This document shows, in pieces, positions 11,691-25,255 of a DNA stretch of 64,000 bases. Every line of letters begins with the position of its first letter. Positions within the stretch are counted from its first letter, which is position 1. The notes under the pieces were generated by a model. That model was not told where the DNA came from and made no database searches. It saw nothing but the letters and a program-made list of their open reading frames with translations. Origin of the DNA: Benincasa hispida (lineage: Eukaryota > Streptophyta > Magnoliopsida > Cucurbitales > Cucurbitaceae); contig NC_052350.1 in the NCBI RefSeq assembly GCF_009727055.1, positions 36,261,613 to 36,325,612 on the forward strand, given 5' to 3'. A program made the position numbers and the translations under genes.

Positions 11691-13825
11691 AAGTAAGTGG
11701 GCATTTGAGATTGCTTTCGGGAGAAATAGAAGTGATTATAGAAACAATTTGAATGTTTTTTTTTTGTTTGATAAAACATATTTAAATTAAATCTATTAAA
11801 ATCACTTTTTAAAAAACAAGTTAATTTCACATATATTTTAAAAGTCTTCCTACTAGCTTTTAGAATGTCCTAAAATTGAGTAGAGTTTTTAACGAATATT
11901 CCGTTTTCAATTTTATATTTTAAAAAATAAGATTTATTTTGTATATTTATCTATTTCTCACCTAATTAAATCTATTTTCTAATTTCCATGAGTTAAGTAC
12001 ATCAATTTCTTTTTAAAAAAAGTATAATTTTAAACAATTATTTAAAATTTTAGATTACAGAGAAATTAAAAAGTTATTTATAAGTCTATTTTAGTTATTC
12101 TATCCAAAATAACATATTTTTGTATTTATTTATCAAACACTATAACCTCATTTTGAAGTTTAAACTGAAATTTATAAAATATTAATTTACTTCATTTACC
12201 GGTTCATTTTTTATAAACACAATTGTCAACTATTATTTTAAAATTATAGTAACCCCAAACTAAGCTAAGAGATTTGTACTTTAAATCCTCTTACCTATTA
12301 TTGTACTAAAAAAGATAATAACTCCACCCATCAACTTTAACAACATTTACTCTACATATCAATAATTTCAACAATTTCACCCTGCAAAAGAAAATTAATA
12401 TTAAAAGAATAACCTGTTTAAAAATAAAAAATATTTTAAACAAACTGGTTCAAATTATAATCCACAAATGGATCAAATTTAAATTAAAAGATGAGTTAGA
12501 TAAATTTCAAATTTGTTTGGAACTGAATTTGGGCATAATCAAAATTTTCATTCCAAAAAATTTCACAAGGTCTATCTAAGAAATCCATTTCAAATATAAA
12601 CCAAAATTTGGATAGTACCTAACATTTACCTTCTATTAAATTAAATGCATATTTGGGAGTGATTTTAAAATCACTATGAAATATATTTTTAATCATGCAA
12701 AATCAATTGTAATAATATGAAAATTACATTTAAGAATTTAAATTAAATATTAAATTTGGTGATTAAATGCATGTTTCAAAGTTTGAAATATAACAAAAGT
12801 GATTTTAACAGTTTGAAAATCAATTCCAAACCTACACATTTGGATGTGTTCCAAATTTCATCCCAAATATGGAAAAAAAATAGAATATAAGTTCAAGTCA
12901 TATAGAGTTTATTCTCACGTTAAGAAAAATTGTTACACCCATATATTTAATCTTATATCAAATTTGAATGAGATTGAAAATTAAAAATTACAACCAATAT
13001 CGTAGGAAAATTTGAAATCAAACTTGTTATTATTGTAAATTTTGATTGAAACATACCTCCGATTATATAATAAAAATAGCAAAAGGAAAGTATCATACAA
13101 ACTTCAAAAATTCATATTAAAGCCACGTTTATCAATTTATAACGAGAATTGGTGTAATCATAATAGGATTCTATTGATAGATTAATTGTAATGACTCAAA
13201 ATCACAATGTAATCACTTAAAATTATAAATCTATCACATTTATTGTTATCGTTACCATTTGAGTCTAAACAATAATGGTAACAGTAAAGGTAATCGTAAT
13301 AGTAAATATGGTATATTCATACTTCTCATACTGTAACAGTATACAAACAATTTTGAAATACAAATAGATTGATCACCCTCTACTTGTCAATCGATTTACA
13401 TTTTTTTAATTACAGATTGAGTAGTGCGCCCACGCACATACCAATACAAATACGAAAAAATATGATAAACAACAACAAATGTAATTTATTGGGCCCACTT
13501 AGATTACAATTTAATCATTACTTGTCTCCTGTGTAAACATGGCTTAAAACTACTCTTCACTCCAAATACAAACTTTCTAATCTCTAACGCACATTATTTA
13601 CATTCACAAATTAATCGACTTCTGATACTTAATAACTTAACTAAGTGCTCGAAACGCTCCCTTGTAAAACTAATTACAAACATTTCAAATACATATCATA
13701 GCATATATTTTGAAAACTGATGGTCGGTAACGTATATTACAGAGATTATGCTGACCATCCTACCATATCTAGGAAAGGCTTTAGCTAAATCATCGTAGTT
13801 GCTCCTCGAATCTTCTAATTTATAC

Positions 13826-14122
13826 TTCGTTTGATAACCATTTCATTTTTTGTTTTTGTTTTTTGAAAACTAAGTTTATTTCCTTATCATTTCTTACAAC
13901 GATTTGCATATTTCTTAAGTACAATGGTTGAATTCTCAGCCAAATTTTAAAAATAAAAACAAGTTCTTAAAAGCCATTTTTTCTTTTTAAAATTTGTCTT
14001 GGTTTTAAACAATTGGTAAAAAGTAGATAACAAAAGAACAAATTTGGAGGTAGAAGTAGTGTCTATAAATATAGTTTTGAAAAACAAAAAACAAAAAATC
14101 AAATGATTATCAAACGAGACGT
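13826..14122. mobile_element. MITE-like element with terminal inverted repeats
   Basis: The left end reads ttcgtttgataaccatttca and the right end is nearly its reverse complement (aaatgattatcaaacgagac). Both arms then continue as an A/T-rich match for a few tens of bases, giving a roughly 300-bp element with no coding capacity. Related sequence occurs at 11403-11690 and, reversed, at 10790-10970. Confidence 0.6.
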
Positions 14123-14689
14123 TAATTTTCATAGTAAATATACAAATTTTGAGCACATAAAATCCTTTGTGTGTTAGTATATTTTAATTATGGATCCACT
14201 CAAATATAGTAATTTATTACATAAGCTTATTGGGTTTAACCCAAACAAACATTTTAAAGTTGTTGATTTATTTATTTTTCTTTAATTGTAAATAAGTTGA
14301 AGTAGATATTTATGTAAGGTGCAACTATGGCAATATACATATTCTTTGCAAAAGGAATATACATATGCATGGCAATATTAAGGAAACTTGTTGATCGTTG
14401 GTTGACTCAATTATTGAAATCAGTTTTTGTTTTCTTCTTCGTTTCTCCTCTCTCTCTCTGTGACATGCAATATACTTTTTGTGATTCTAGTTTTTAACTT
14501 GTGTTTATGCGCATGATTTTTTTTATTTGATCATATATTGAAATAAAATTTGAATCTTACCAATTTTTAATACAATAAAATTTTCAAAGAATTCTAACCA
14601 TAAATACAATTTTATAATAAATAACAACTTAATTATAAAATTGTTACGAGTGATTTTAGATCGAATGGTATATTCAATATAAAATAAGA

Positions 14690-15125
14690 ATATACGCAAC
14701 AAAGGTTGGAAAACATAATAAGGTTTGGGCCAAAATTAGTATCCATGGACCATGGGGAGAGAGTTAGTTCGTGTCAAAACCAAAGTTTATGTGCTCGCCC
14801 TTGACCAACAAAATAGATAATAGGGCACGTGTTCAAAGCATCGCCCTAGGATCAAAATGGGCCTATGAGGAGATGCCCGACCGTAGCGAAACATAAAATC
14901 GAGCACGCCTTTTGGCCCGGTAAGTTATAATTAACTTAAGAGACTTCGCAACCCTAATGGCACAACCTACGTCAATCACGTCTATAAATACAATATATGA
15001 GATAACTTGAATCCTACACTCAAACTCACTAACTTCCACACTATTTAACTTTTTATCTTAAGCATCAGAGTGAGTGTAGCAAGTATCATACCGATGTGCA
15101 GGTTTTCTCTTTTGTAAGTCACTTT
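14690..15125 (+). repeat. Possible LTR fragment with promoter
   Basis: A locally GC-richer block leads to a TATA box (tataaata, 14983-14990). About 90 bases later comes gcatcagagtgagtgtagcaagtatcataccg in two segments, the type of conserved stretch found in the R-U5 region of many plant Gypsy LTRs. There is no partner LTR, no coding region and no target duplication, so this is an inference from pattern only. Confidence 0.35.
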
Positions 15126-18100
15126 CTTTTCTCCTTCAAACAAATTCTGATATATGAAAGTCAAGTGTATTTCTCCTATCTAAAATTTAGCATCAACAAA
15201 AATATATATGGCACGTTTTTAAAATTATAAAATAACTTCAAAACAGCTACATGGGAGGTTGGTATGCATGTTTGAGCTATTTTCTTGAAGTATCTATATT
15301 CTTATTTCTAATGCATATTGTATAATCGCTAAACATCATTTACAATATATATAAAAACATTGCTTACTAGCCTTTTATGTATGACTTTGGAAAGAAACCA
15401 GGGATGAAGAAAACAATAATTAAGAGAATGATGTTTTTTTTTTTTAAGTAGAGTTTTTCTTTCCCTTAATAGTGTTAGGAGTTGAAGAAGATAAACTACT
15501 AATATACCAAAATTTTTAAAATTCATTTGTGAATAAACGTTTTTACAATTGATTTTATGAATGAATTAACCTTTTGTTTAAAAAAAAATCAATATTTTAA
15601 TGATCTAATTAGTATCTACATCATTCTCATTTGTCACTTTTATCAATTCGTTCGTTTTAAAAATTATTTAACTATCAAAATTAAAAAATTCGAAATTTTA
15701 ATTTTAATTTATAATAAAGATAAATTATTTTAAATGACAAAACCACTGAAAATATTTTCAAAGCAAAAAAAAAAAACCTTTTCAATGAACTGAAGAAAAC
15801 TTTTTACTATATATAAATTTGTCATTTTGCTATATATAAAAACAACCTTAAAGTAAAATGATAAATTTTAGAATTAATTTTGTTTAAAAAAATTGATAAA
15901 TGTTTTATATTAGGCTTTTAATATCTTAACTTTTGACATTCTTAACATTTGTACATTCTATGGATGGGTTTAGTTTATTAGTTTCAATGCACTTTTATAA
16001 ACATTATTTTTAAAAATGATCTAACCATAAAGATTTTAAAATGTTTAAATTTAAATTGCAGTTAATAAGTAAAGTATTTAGTTTTAGAATTATTTAAATA
16101 CAGATATGTGAAAGAGTTTAATTAAAAAGAAGTGGAAAGGATTATTTTTTTAGGGAATATAGAAAGGGTCGTATTTAAATGTGGGTGGAAGGTTTTTTTT
16201 TTTTATAAAATAATTTAAATACCTATTTATGACATTTTGTGTTGAAAAATGGAAATAGTTTAATTTAAAAATAAAATAAAGTAAAGTAAATATGAAATTT
16301 ATTTTATTTTATTTTTATTTTTTAAATAATGTGAAACAAATCTATTAATTCCTGTATTTTAAGAATATTTTCTTTATTGCTTCTTGATTTTAAGAAAATA
16401 ATTTTTATCCTTATCCTTATTTTCGTAAATTGTTTAGTAAAAAATGACACAAGCATTTGTTCGTTGATTAGTCTATATGTATAATATATAAAATATTTAA
16501 AATATTTAAAATATTTAAAATAACATATGTAAAGACTAGGTACCGAAAAAAAAAAAAGGATTAAATGAAGATTTAAAAGAAATTAACGATTAAGATGCAT
16601 GAATAAAAATTTAGATGAATAGAAGTAATTTAAAGACGAAAAGATTAGAAGAAAGATGAAATATTTAATTAGTTATAAAATACTCATTATCTTAGAAAAT
16701 AAATGCAATCTAGAAATATAGGATTGTTCGGCCCAATTTAAAGTGGATGGAGTGGACTATTATAGCTCACTCCATATTCTAGGTTCCAATTATAGTTTGT
16801 GTTTTTGACTATTATAACCTATAATTTATTAATATTTCAAATACTTCTTTGTTACTATATTTATTATTTGTTGTCGTGTTTACTATTCATATTCACCATA
16901 TCTTATCTCTTTCTCTCTTTATTACATTGTTTATTATTTCATACTTAAACTAAAATAGTCTACATCTCAAACAATATTATTATAATTCATACTAAAATAG
17001 TATTTATTCCGATAATTCTATCTTTTTTTTTTTTTTTTTTTTTTAATTCTTTAGCTACTAAACTTAAGTTTTTTGATATAAAAATGCTTACATTTAGTCT
17101 TTTCATAGAAAAATCAAGCTTAAAATAGTAAATAATTCATAGATAACATTTTTTTTAATCTTAGTTGTGGAAGAAAAGTTGAAGTTAGTAAGAAACTTTT
17201 TAATTTTGGTATATTCTTGCCGAAAAATCGTTGAAGCCAAATTGCTGCAGCAAAAGCAAAATTAGTATAGCAGTTGGCCATAACATAAACTAATTTTCCA
17301 TATTCGATTTTGGTCTTAATTTTAAGATTTTCTCGACCAATCTTGGCAAATTAGGGCAACCCATGAGCCCCATCTTCAGCAGCAACAACTCTATAAAAAG
17401 ACTCCAAGACTCTCCGAAAGGATCCTCCATTCTTCATCCATCACAAGGAAAAAAATTATGCACTTTTGTTCTTTCATTTTAGTTATTGTTTTTACCTTTT
17501 TTTTTCTTTTAAGGAATCGATCTTTATCCACGCATAAATCCGATTACATTTGAAAGTTGGGATTGCCATTTTTTGATTCATCTCGACAAAAGATAGAATC
17601 AAGAAAGATACGAGGTTGCACCTTTTATTCTTCAAGCTTTTGATTTCTTTGGTCTTGTTCTTCTTTGTGTTTACTTTAGTTTCAGTTTGATTTATGTATC
17701 TCATTCATTTTATCTCAAATTTTCAACAACTTAGTTTACATTTGTCCATTCATTTTATAACAGTTAATTCAATAAATATTAATATTGTAAGTTCAAGTTT
17801 CTATTTTTATTTTTGAATTCATCTTTCCCTATCTACTTTTCTTAATATAACTATTTCATATGAAAGTTGGAATTTTAAAGCTAAGTTTAAAATCCAAGAC
17901 CGATTGAGGTGGGTGTACGGGAATCTCTTTTTAGTGTTTGAATTAATTAATTTTTTTGTACATTATTGCTTAATTCTTCACTGATTTCCAGCACTTTAAT
18001 GCACTGTTTTGGTTGAAATTTTATCCCTTTTCCTTACAAATAATTCCTAATTATGCACTACAATTTATTTCTTTAAGTTTGACTATCATTGAGTTATTTC

Positions 18101-18170
18101 TTTACCATATAGTTTTCCATTTAAAATTTATTTATTATCATTTTTCCTTCCTTAATAGTTTTTTTTTTAT
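15126..18170. other. AT-rich gene-free DNA
   Basis: No supported gene. Long A/T runs, including a T-run around 17020-17044. A TATA-like ctctataaaaagac at about 17389 precedes only short frames, and nothing identifiable follows it. Confidence 0.55.
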
Positions 18171-18175
18171 TATTT

Positions 18176-19290
18176 TTATCTAGCATTATGGTGTTTTGCT
18201 TTTCGAGAATACTCAATCAAATCTTTCTTACTTTTGCCAAATACATTAGCATTTAACGAATGATCAATCTTTTGATGGGTCTCGAAAGGCTTGTAATGAA
18301 ACGTTATAGCACAATTAGCATTTTTGCGGAAGTCCATCTCACTACGGATTGTTTTCTTACTTTCACCCACAAAGACTATCAAGCTTCTTGCTAGATCACG
18401 ATCATGGAAATGCAAGCCACCATTGTGGTAGATTCTACCACGAAAATCCAGAAAAGCTGGTAAATAAAATTGATAGCCATCGTAAGCTTTTGCTAGATTG
18501 AGCATCGATTTCTCAGTATGAATTTATATAAAGTTTGTACTAAGTTGGTATAACTACATACTATTTAAATACTATTATCCATCAAATAGAAATTTCTAAG
18601 TTCAACATCTTGAATATTAATTGAAGTCAGAATATTTGGCATGAGTAAACTGTTTGAAACAAAGGCATTCATATTATCCATAATATGTTTTAACAAATTA
18701 CTATTGATTAGAAAGGGCTTGCAACGTATTCATAACTCTACATCGTCTTGATTTACATCCAATTTGCATATAAAAATTATTAATGTTATCGAAACTTAAC
18801 AAACGGAAATGATCATATATATCTCCCCTTAGGGTACTTAAGTAACCCCCAGCTAGATCAGACAGACTTTGAGAGAAATAATTACATGTGTTTTTTTACA
18901 CCCCCAATCTAATGGTTTACATACCATAGGAAGGTTGAATTTGATCAGAAGTAATGAAACATCAAAGCAACAAACAACATAGAGATTCTTCGGAATGAAA
19001 TATGAACCATTCCTTTTCATCAGTACATAATTTTGATCTTGCAATTTGATCAATTTCCTATCTAACATGAATGTAATTAAGTTGGATCCGGTAGAATAGA
19101 TTTCTTACCATTAATTTGATCAGTAGATGAAGCGTTCTGATCATAAAGTACCTTTTCAGATGAAGTAAGGGTCTCAAGAGAGTTGGACAACTAAAATAAA
19201 ATAAAAGTCACACAACTTTTAAAGTCAAGGAAAACCAGTCTTTTCGAATAACATATCTGGCACATGCTTTAATTGAAAGCATATTTCTAT
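18176..19290 (-). pseudogene. Broken phage-type RNA polymerase of mitochondrial linear-plasmid kind
   Basis: In order on the minus strand: a degraded lead-in with several frames (19290-19070); LPMVCKPLDWG (about 18920), the family's PMVxxP-xW block; DLAGGYLSTLRGDIY (about 18850); and then, after frameshifts and stops, YQFYLPAFLDFRGRIYHNG with LHFHDRDLARSLIVF (18505-18370). The DFRGRIY motif and its position after PMV-P identify a T7-like single-subunit RNA polymerase. The long LPAFLDFRGRIY-LHFHDRDLARSLIVF stretch resembles polymerases of plant mitochondrial linear plasmids more than nuclear RpoT enzymes. The catalytic C-terminal palm is missing and the frame is broken several times, so it cannot make enzyme. 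It abuts DNA of mitochondrial character, which suggests the two arrived together. Confidence 0.8.
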
Positions 19291-19319
19291 TCATCATTTA
19301 AATATGTTTTTTATTCTTC

Positions 19320-21110
19320 CTTTCTTAAGAGACTCCTAAGTCTCAAGCATCTGGTTACCTTTTTGCTGACTCCCTCGCAGCACTATTTCACTTATTTAAT
19401 CTTTGAATAAAAGAGATGCGGGTTTTCCGGTGTCAGTCTTGCTTCTGCTGGGCTAGCTCTTCCCCGGGAGCTGACCCGAGAACTCTAATAGCTCTATCTT
19501 AGTGAGTGTTGGCTAAGAAGCTCTATTCGACAACAAAATAATACTCCTATTCATTCCTATTCTTTCTCGCTGCTTTTCGATAGTGTAATTTCGTACCTAA
19601 GGGAAAGACTCTCTCTTGTGTTATTTCATCATAACCTTAACCTATTATGCTTCTCCCACTTAAATGATTTAGGAATGACTAGCAGTGCAATAGCAAAGGA
19701 AGAACAAGACTCTACTTAACTATATGTTTTTATCTATACCAGGTGAAAAGCCAATAGACCAATTCACTTTAGCATACCACTATGGCAGAAAATAGTCTAT
19801 TTGCCATAGGCGCCTTGTAAACTAGGCACTCTCCAAATGATACAGGATTGAAGCTAGTTTACATTCAGCCTTTGGAATTTCACAATGACTCCCAGACTTT
19901 GCAAAAGCATCAGGTCTCCCCATAGTTGGCATAAAAGTCAACTCTTCCTTTCTAGGAAAGGAGTTGACAGACACTTTATTTCAGGAATTCTTCATCTGAT
20001 TAAGTCAGGTTAAGGGGCTTGACTTGGTTCATCCTCTCTGGTACATCCTAGGACATTAGAATGAGATGTCGGTCGTTCCACTCACGAGTAATAAATCTTT
20101 ACCACTACTACCTACTAATTTCTCGCCTAATCCCTAAAAAAAGTTGACTGACTAAGGCCACTTCAAAGCCGGACGGAGGATCACTTTTTTTTTTTTTTTT
20201 TTGAATGAATCTTGCTCTCTTATCTGCTTTTCTTTTGTTGATAATTCATCTGTTGTCGTAGAGGGAAAAACTGGTCTTACAGGGCCTTGAAGGGTCAATG
20301 CTTTGGATTCAACTCTTCTTATGGACTTCCCTATCTCAGTTTATGTCTAACTGGGGGTACTCGACCTTTCATCATTCCATTCCTTACCATCTTTCGGTAG
20401 CAGCATCCGGAGCAAGAACTGGTAGTCTCCCATGGTCTGGGGGTTCGTCATTTGTTGACGAATTTTTCTTTTGGAAGAGAGATCAAAAAACAAAAAAAAT
20501 TTCTTATGATAGATAGTTTTTTTCTCTAAAGCTTATGTCGTAGAAGCTGACATAAGGCTATTGCCGTTTTATCTGCATCTTTCTGACCAAGACTCAGAAA
20601 GAAGAGGTTTGCTTTGTTTGGGATGAACTCGCAGAGACTCGACCCGGAGACTTCCCTCGTAAAGTGTCATCTTTTATAAGACTCGACTTTCCTTGAGAAG
20701 TGGAACTCAAAGCGAACATAAAAAAAAAGTGTTTTAGCTTTTTTGGTTGACTTCTAGCCCTTTCGATAGAGTGGCTATCCGCATGTATCCCAAAGTGACT
20801 TCCATTTTTGGTAATGGTATACTCAAGAGAAAAGTTTGGAATTCGACCTCTCTTTATACATTGGGTCATGGACTCCTTTTTAGTTTAGGATCCCTTTTCG
20901 ACATGAAATTCTTTATTGAGCTTGGTGTGGAATCAAAATCACTACACATTTATTGTTGGTCTGGCTGCTAGTTTAGCAATCCTTCCTAGCCGTCGTCGTC
21001 AGTGCAGCTTGCCTATTGAAGACCGAACTCAGTTGCTCTATAAGAGGAAAATGAAAGCAAAATTCGTTCGAATCCTCCCAAAAGTTCAATCTTTTTTTAG
21101 CGGTTTCCTC
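19320..21110. other. Probable nuclear copy of mitochondrial DNA (NUMT)
   Basis: This block is visibly richer in G and C than the DNA on both sides. It has the texture of plant mitochondrial intergenic DNA, for example ccggacggaggatcac near 20169 and tccccgggagctgaccc near 19461. It lies directly beside the plasmid-type RNA polymerase relic. I recognise no standard mitochondrial gene, rRNA or tRNA in it. Short open frames (20298-20516 plus, 20594-20869 minus) have no identity I can support. The organellar origin is inferred from composition and the polymerase neighbour. Confidence 0.55.
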
Positions 21111-21289
21111 TACATATTCTCTAATTTATTTTTGTATTTTATCATTTTAATTATGAACTAACTTAATTGTGGGGATTTAAATATGTGACTGCCAAAAAAA
21201 TCTAGAGTAGAAGCCTAATATATAAAAGACTAATTAGAACTTAATTTTTTAGTACTAGGTTTGCTTTTATTGATTTATAGTTTTATTAT

Positions 21290-22930
21290 TGATTTAGATT
21301 GATCATCGAAAGATATTATTTGGATGTAAAGCATATTGAGAAAAAAGTGTGCACAAATATCATTGACACATTATTTGATATTTTAGGAAAAACTAAAGAT
21401 GGATTAGAGATGAGAGAAGATTTGGTTGATTTAAATATTAGATCAAAATAGGCCCCTCAAGTTAAAGATAATCGAATTTTCATACTTCTAACATGTTATA
21501 CATTTTCACGTGCTCAGAAATTAAGTCTATGTAAAACTCTAATAGAAATTAAGGTGCTTGAAGGATATTCATCAAATATACGAAACTTCATGTCCCTTGC
21601 AGACTTAAAACTTTATTATCTCAAATCTCATGATAATCATGTTCTCATGAAACAGTTGCTGCCTATGGCAATTCGTGTAGTTTTACCTAAACATGTGAGA
21701 TATACTATAATTCGATTATGTTTTTCCTTTCATGTTATATGTCAGAAGGTGATCTATTCTACAAAGTTTCATGAGTTGTTGTTTATTAGAAAAATATTTT
21801 CCACCACCATTCTTCACCATTATGGTACACCGTACAGTGCATTTAGTAAGAGAGTGAACTTTGTGGGCTAGTTTACTTAAGATGGATGTATCTATTCGAA
21901 CGATACATGAAAGTATTAAAAGGCTATGTTAGGAATAGAAACAGATAGAAGGGTGTATTGGTGAGTGTCAAATTGTTGAAGAAGCAGTAGAATTTTGTTC
22001 TGAATTTTTATTCGAGATCTAATTGGGTTAAGCTCTAGTCTTAAAGAAAAGTCTGAACAAAATAAGCCATTATCAACTCCTTATATATAACCAGATAAAT
22101 AACAACTAGATCAAGCTCACCTTTATGTTCTAGAAAACGCAGAGAACGTGTTTCCATTTATAGAGTATGTACACATCCTTCATCTATTAACATTTAACCA
22201 TGCAATTGCTATACTTATTTAATAAAATAACTTGTATGACATCATTGTAATAGGTAACCCAAGAAATTTTTGTTTACAATCAATGCAATAAAATTTAGAA
22301 GTCTAAAGTAGGTGGAAGAGAAACACAATCACACATTCATATGTTGGCCACGTGAGAAAGTAACGTTTCTCGAACATAGATTAGAATGTTTGTATTTAAT
22401 TATATCTTAAATTGTAGGATAATTACAGGTTACACTTGCACTTGAGGTCCCAAACAATTTCATATCACCTACTTTGAAGTGCTTAGCAAGTGACCTTCAA
22501 CCAAATGTGTTCACATATGTTGGGTATATAGTGAATGGTTATCGCTATCCCACAAAAGGGTGCAATGGAGTAAGAAATTTTTAAAATATTTGTGTAAGCT
22601 TAGTAGCTAAAATGATTTAAGTTTCAAATGTGAAAGACAAAAATTCTATTATCTAAGACATGGTTTTCTATGGAATAATTCAGGAGATATAGGAGTTAGA
22701 CTATTATAGTTTCAACCATGTTTTATTAAAATGTGATTGGATGGATAACAATAAAGGTATTAAGGTAGATGACCTTGGATTTACATAGTGGATTTCAATT
22801 GATTAGGACATATATCTAATTCATTTATCTTGGCAACTCAAGCAACATAAGTGTTTTATGTAAGTGACCCTATGAATCCTAATTAGTCTATTGTACTTAC
22901 CCCACCTCAACGAGACCACAAAGATGAGTC
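21290..22930 (+). pseudogene. CACTA (En/Spm) TNP2-type transposase relic
   Basis: Plus-strand frames read HIEKKVCTNIIDTLFDILG (about 21330), VKHIEKK upstream of it, MREDLVDLNIRSK, and then LKSHDNHVLMKQLLPMAIR (about 21620) with VRYTIIRLCFSFHVIC. These are hallmarks of the TNP2/DUF4218 region. Further on come VTLALEVPNNF, YVGYIVNGYRYPTKG (about 22520) and ELDYYSFNHVLLKCDWMDN (about 22700), the DUF4216 region. Order and strand agree with one element. In-frame stops and shifts are frequent, and the N-terminal catalytic part is missing: the sequence begins just after the mitochondrial-like block. Not functional. Confidence 0.82.
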
Positions 22931-23169
22931 TAATGATGATGAATTGGGAGACATAGTTCTTGGTTATTACAGGTTATTGAAATCAATGCCTAATATTGAT
23001 ACACTCAACGACATAAGTGAAAACTTTCTTTGTATACTAAAACTAATTGTGACAGTACATGGATTGACAATAGATAGCATTATTAATAAATGTACATGGT
23101 TAAATATTTATTACATGTTATCTTTTCAATATGATTGTTATTTTTTCATACTACTAAACATCATATTCT

Positions 23170-24480
23170 TATTTTGTCTGTGCAGGTTTTCACCATGGCC
23201 TCATCTAGTAGTAGTAATGATGATGAATGGACTGTGGTCATTCATGTTAGGAGGGGTGCCATAACCATGCATGGATTAGCTCACATGATGGATGAGGGAA
23301 ACATAGAGATTATTCAATATAATGAGGAAGGTCGGGCTGTTGGAGAGAGGGCAATAAGGATGCAAAGTTGTATAGGGATTTGTGTATGGAATCAAATCCC
23401 CATCACATACTAATAATGGAAGCACATACCACATGATTTGAACGATAAAATCTTTGACTATATCGAGGTAAATGTTTTACACAATTATACATTTATGTTG
23501 TTGTATATATATTATTTTGATTTGTTCATAACTTCAATATCATTGCGAGATGTCTTTTGAATTAGATCCACGTTCAAAGCATTCCATATGAGAATCAGTT
23601 GGTAAGAAACTTCAAATATTCAAACATAAATTAACTCAAAAGTATGTTATGCTATTCAAGGATGATCCTTCTTGTTTGGTCAATTCACCAAAAAGTATTC
23701 CCAAATAGAACTAGCGGATTGGAATGCATTCATTCAATTTGGACTTTCAGATGAATTTGAGGTAACACTCATCTTTGAAGCTTTGATTTGCACAACGTTT
23801 TAAATCTTAATCACATGCATGTGAATTATTTTTGTTTCCAGACACTAAGTCATGTGCACAAAGAATGAAGATTGAAAAGAATTATAACCATCACATATCG
23901 CATAAAGGGCATGCGAATTTGGTGAAGAGTTGGTAAGTCTTTATTGTTGTAGGACATGATGTTTGATTAAAATTCTTTGCTCAAATAAGGCACATTAATA
24001 ATTTTTTTATTACAAAAATATATTGAAAAGCCTCTCAATCGTGCAAATTTATGGCTTCATGCAAAAAAAACAAAAAAAAAAAAAAACAAAAAAAACAAAA
24101 AACAAAAAACAAGAAAACCAACGATTTTTTTATGAGTTCACAGGCAAAGTTGTGCACAAAATTGTGAGTTTCTTGAACTAAATTAATAGCATATTACGTG
24201 GTTATATATATGATATATTTAAACAAAAATATATGACTTCATATGCAATATAATAGGAAGAGTTAGAAAAGGCTCATGAAAGCCAAGATGTTTTAGCTCA
24301 AGCATTGGGACATCCGAACATGTTGGTCGAGTGCATAGAGTTGGGGATTTTGTGTCACCCATAACATATTTCAATGTTGTGCGATCAAAGGTAAAGATAG
24401 AACAAAACCAACCTTCAAAAACCTCAAAAAAATGAGAACACCCAAGAGTCATTGCCACTCGTTGAACCAAAAGATGAGGG
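23170..24480 (+). pseudogene. CACTA accessory protein relic (Transposase_24/PTTA type)
   Basis: From about 23195 the frame reads RGAITMHGLAHMMDEGN and YNEEGRAVGERAIRMQS, then after breaks SCAQRMKIEKNYNHHISHKG (about 23840) and ALGHPNMLVECIEL (about 24300) with YFNVVRSKVKIEQ (about 24370). This is the usual layout of the second protein of plant CACTA elements: R-P--M, NE-GQPVGE, YNHR-SRKGYA, T-YFNVPRS. It follows the TNP2 relic on the same strand, as expected. Frameshifts and stops occur throughout. Confidence 0.75.
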
Positions 24481-24649
24481 TATTATAAAGAAGAGAAGTT
24501 AGAAATTGTATTGTAGCAAAGAGTTGAAAAGGAAGAATTGCTTGAATATGACCAAGAATTCATTTTTCACCTTTAAATGTCCAAGTGTGACAATTATGAA
24601 AAAATCGAATTCCTTAGCAGAAGCGTGTGAACGCATGTGCCTTCGGAAT

Positions 24650-25017
24650 TTTTTTTCAAAATTTCATTCATATAATTAATATTTTAATCTTATTCAAATA
24701 TTTATTTCTCTCATTCAATAAAGTATAATTTTGAATCTTATTCAGAATTAACTTTATATTATAATATCTATATATATTAAATTAATTGCATCTAACAATT
24801 AATTCCTTTATTTAATTTGAACAATTAAAATTAATTCAAAATAAATTTATTCTTGTTTTATCTTTAGTGAGCTAGCAAATGGACCTTATGAACCTACGCT
24901 CTAATGATACGAGATTAATTAATTAAACTATTTAACTAATTAATCAACATTAATTAATTGCACGTTGAATATACCAATCAATAATAAGTTGACCCTTTAC
25001 GAATTGCCCATAGTTAC
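24650..25017 (-). repeat. Copia-type LTR fragment A, left piece
   Basis: Contains the blocks ttattcaaatatttatttct, gacctta(t/c)gaacct and accctttacgaattgc, in the same order as in the complete LTR at 35491-37577. At 25018 the match stops and Gypsy-like LTR sequence begins. The remaining pieces of what is probably the same LTR lie at 32165-32191 and 38371-38828, with about 240 bases lost between. The single-LTR reconstruction is inferred. Confidence 0.55.
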
Positions 25018-25255
25018 AAATTCCAAAACATAACATTTGACTAGACAAAGATCAAAATGCAGAAGCTCGATTCAATTAGTTCCTGACTCATATAATAGCA
25101 TCCTGTCTATCGCTTTGCATGTCCTTGCCTTACCTGAGAAAAAGAAAAATGAAAAGGGTGAATATTATAAAAATACTTAGTGAGAGACCCCACCATACAC
25201 AAATGCGTCACACAACCAAACAGATGTGTATGACACAAAGTTTTATAAGACTTAT

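Larger units (their letters stand above)
9451..13825. other. AT-rich gene-free DNA
   Basis: No plausible protein-coding frame, tRNA or rRNA. It begins with long T/C tracts (9455-9680) just upstream of BSL2 and then becomes strongly AT-rich with many short A/T runs. Two degraded copies of a MITE-like repeat (listed separately) are the only structure I could recognise. Confidence 0.6.
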
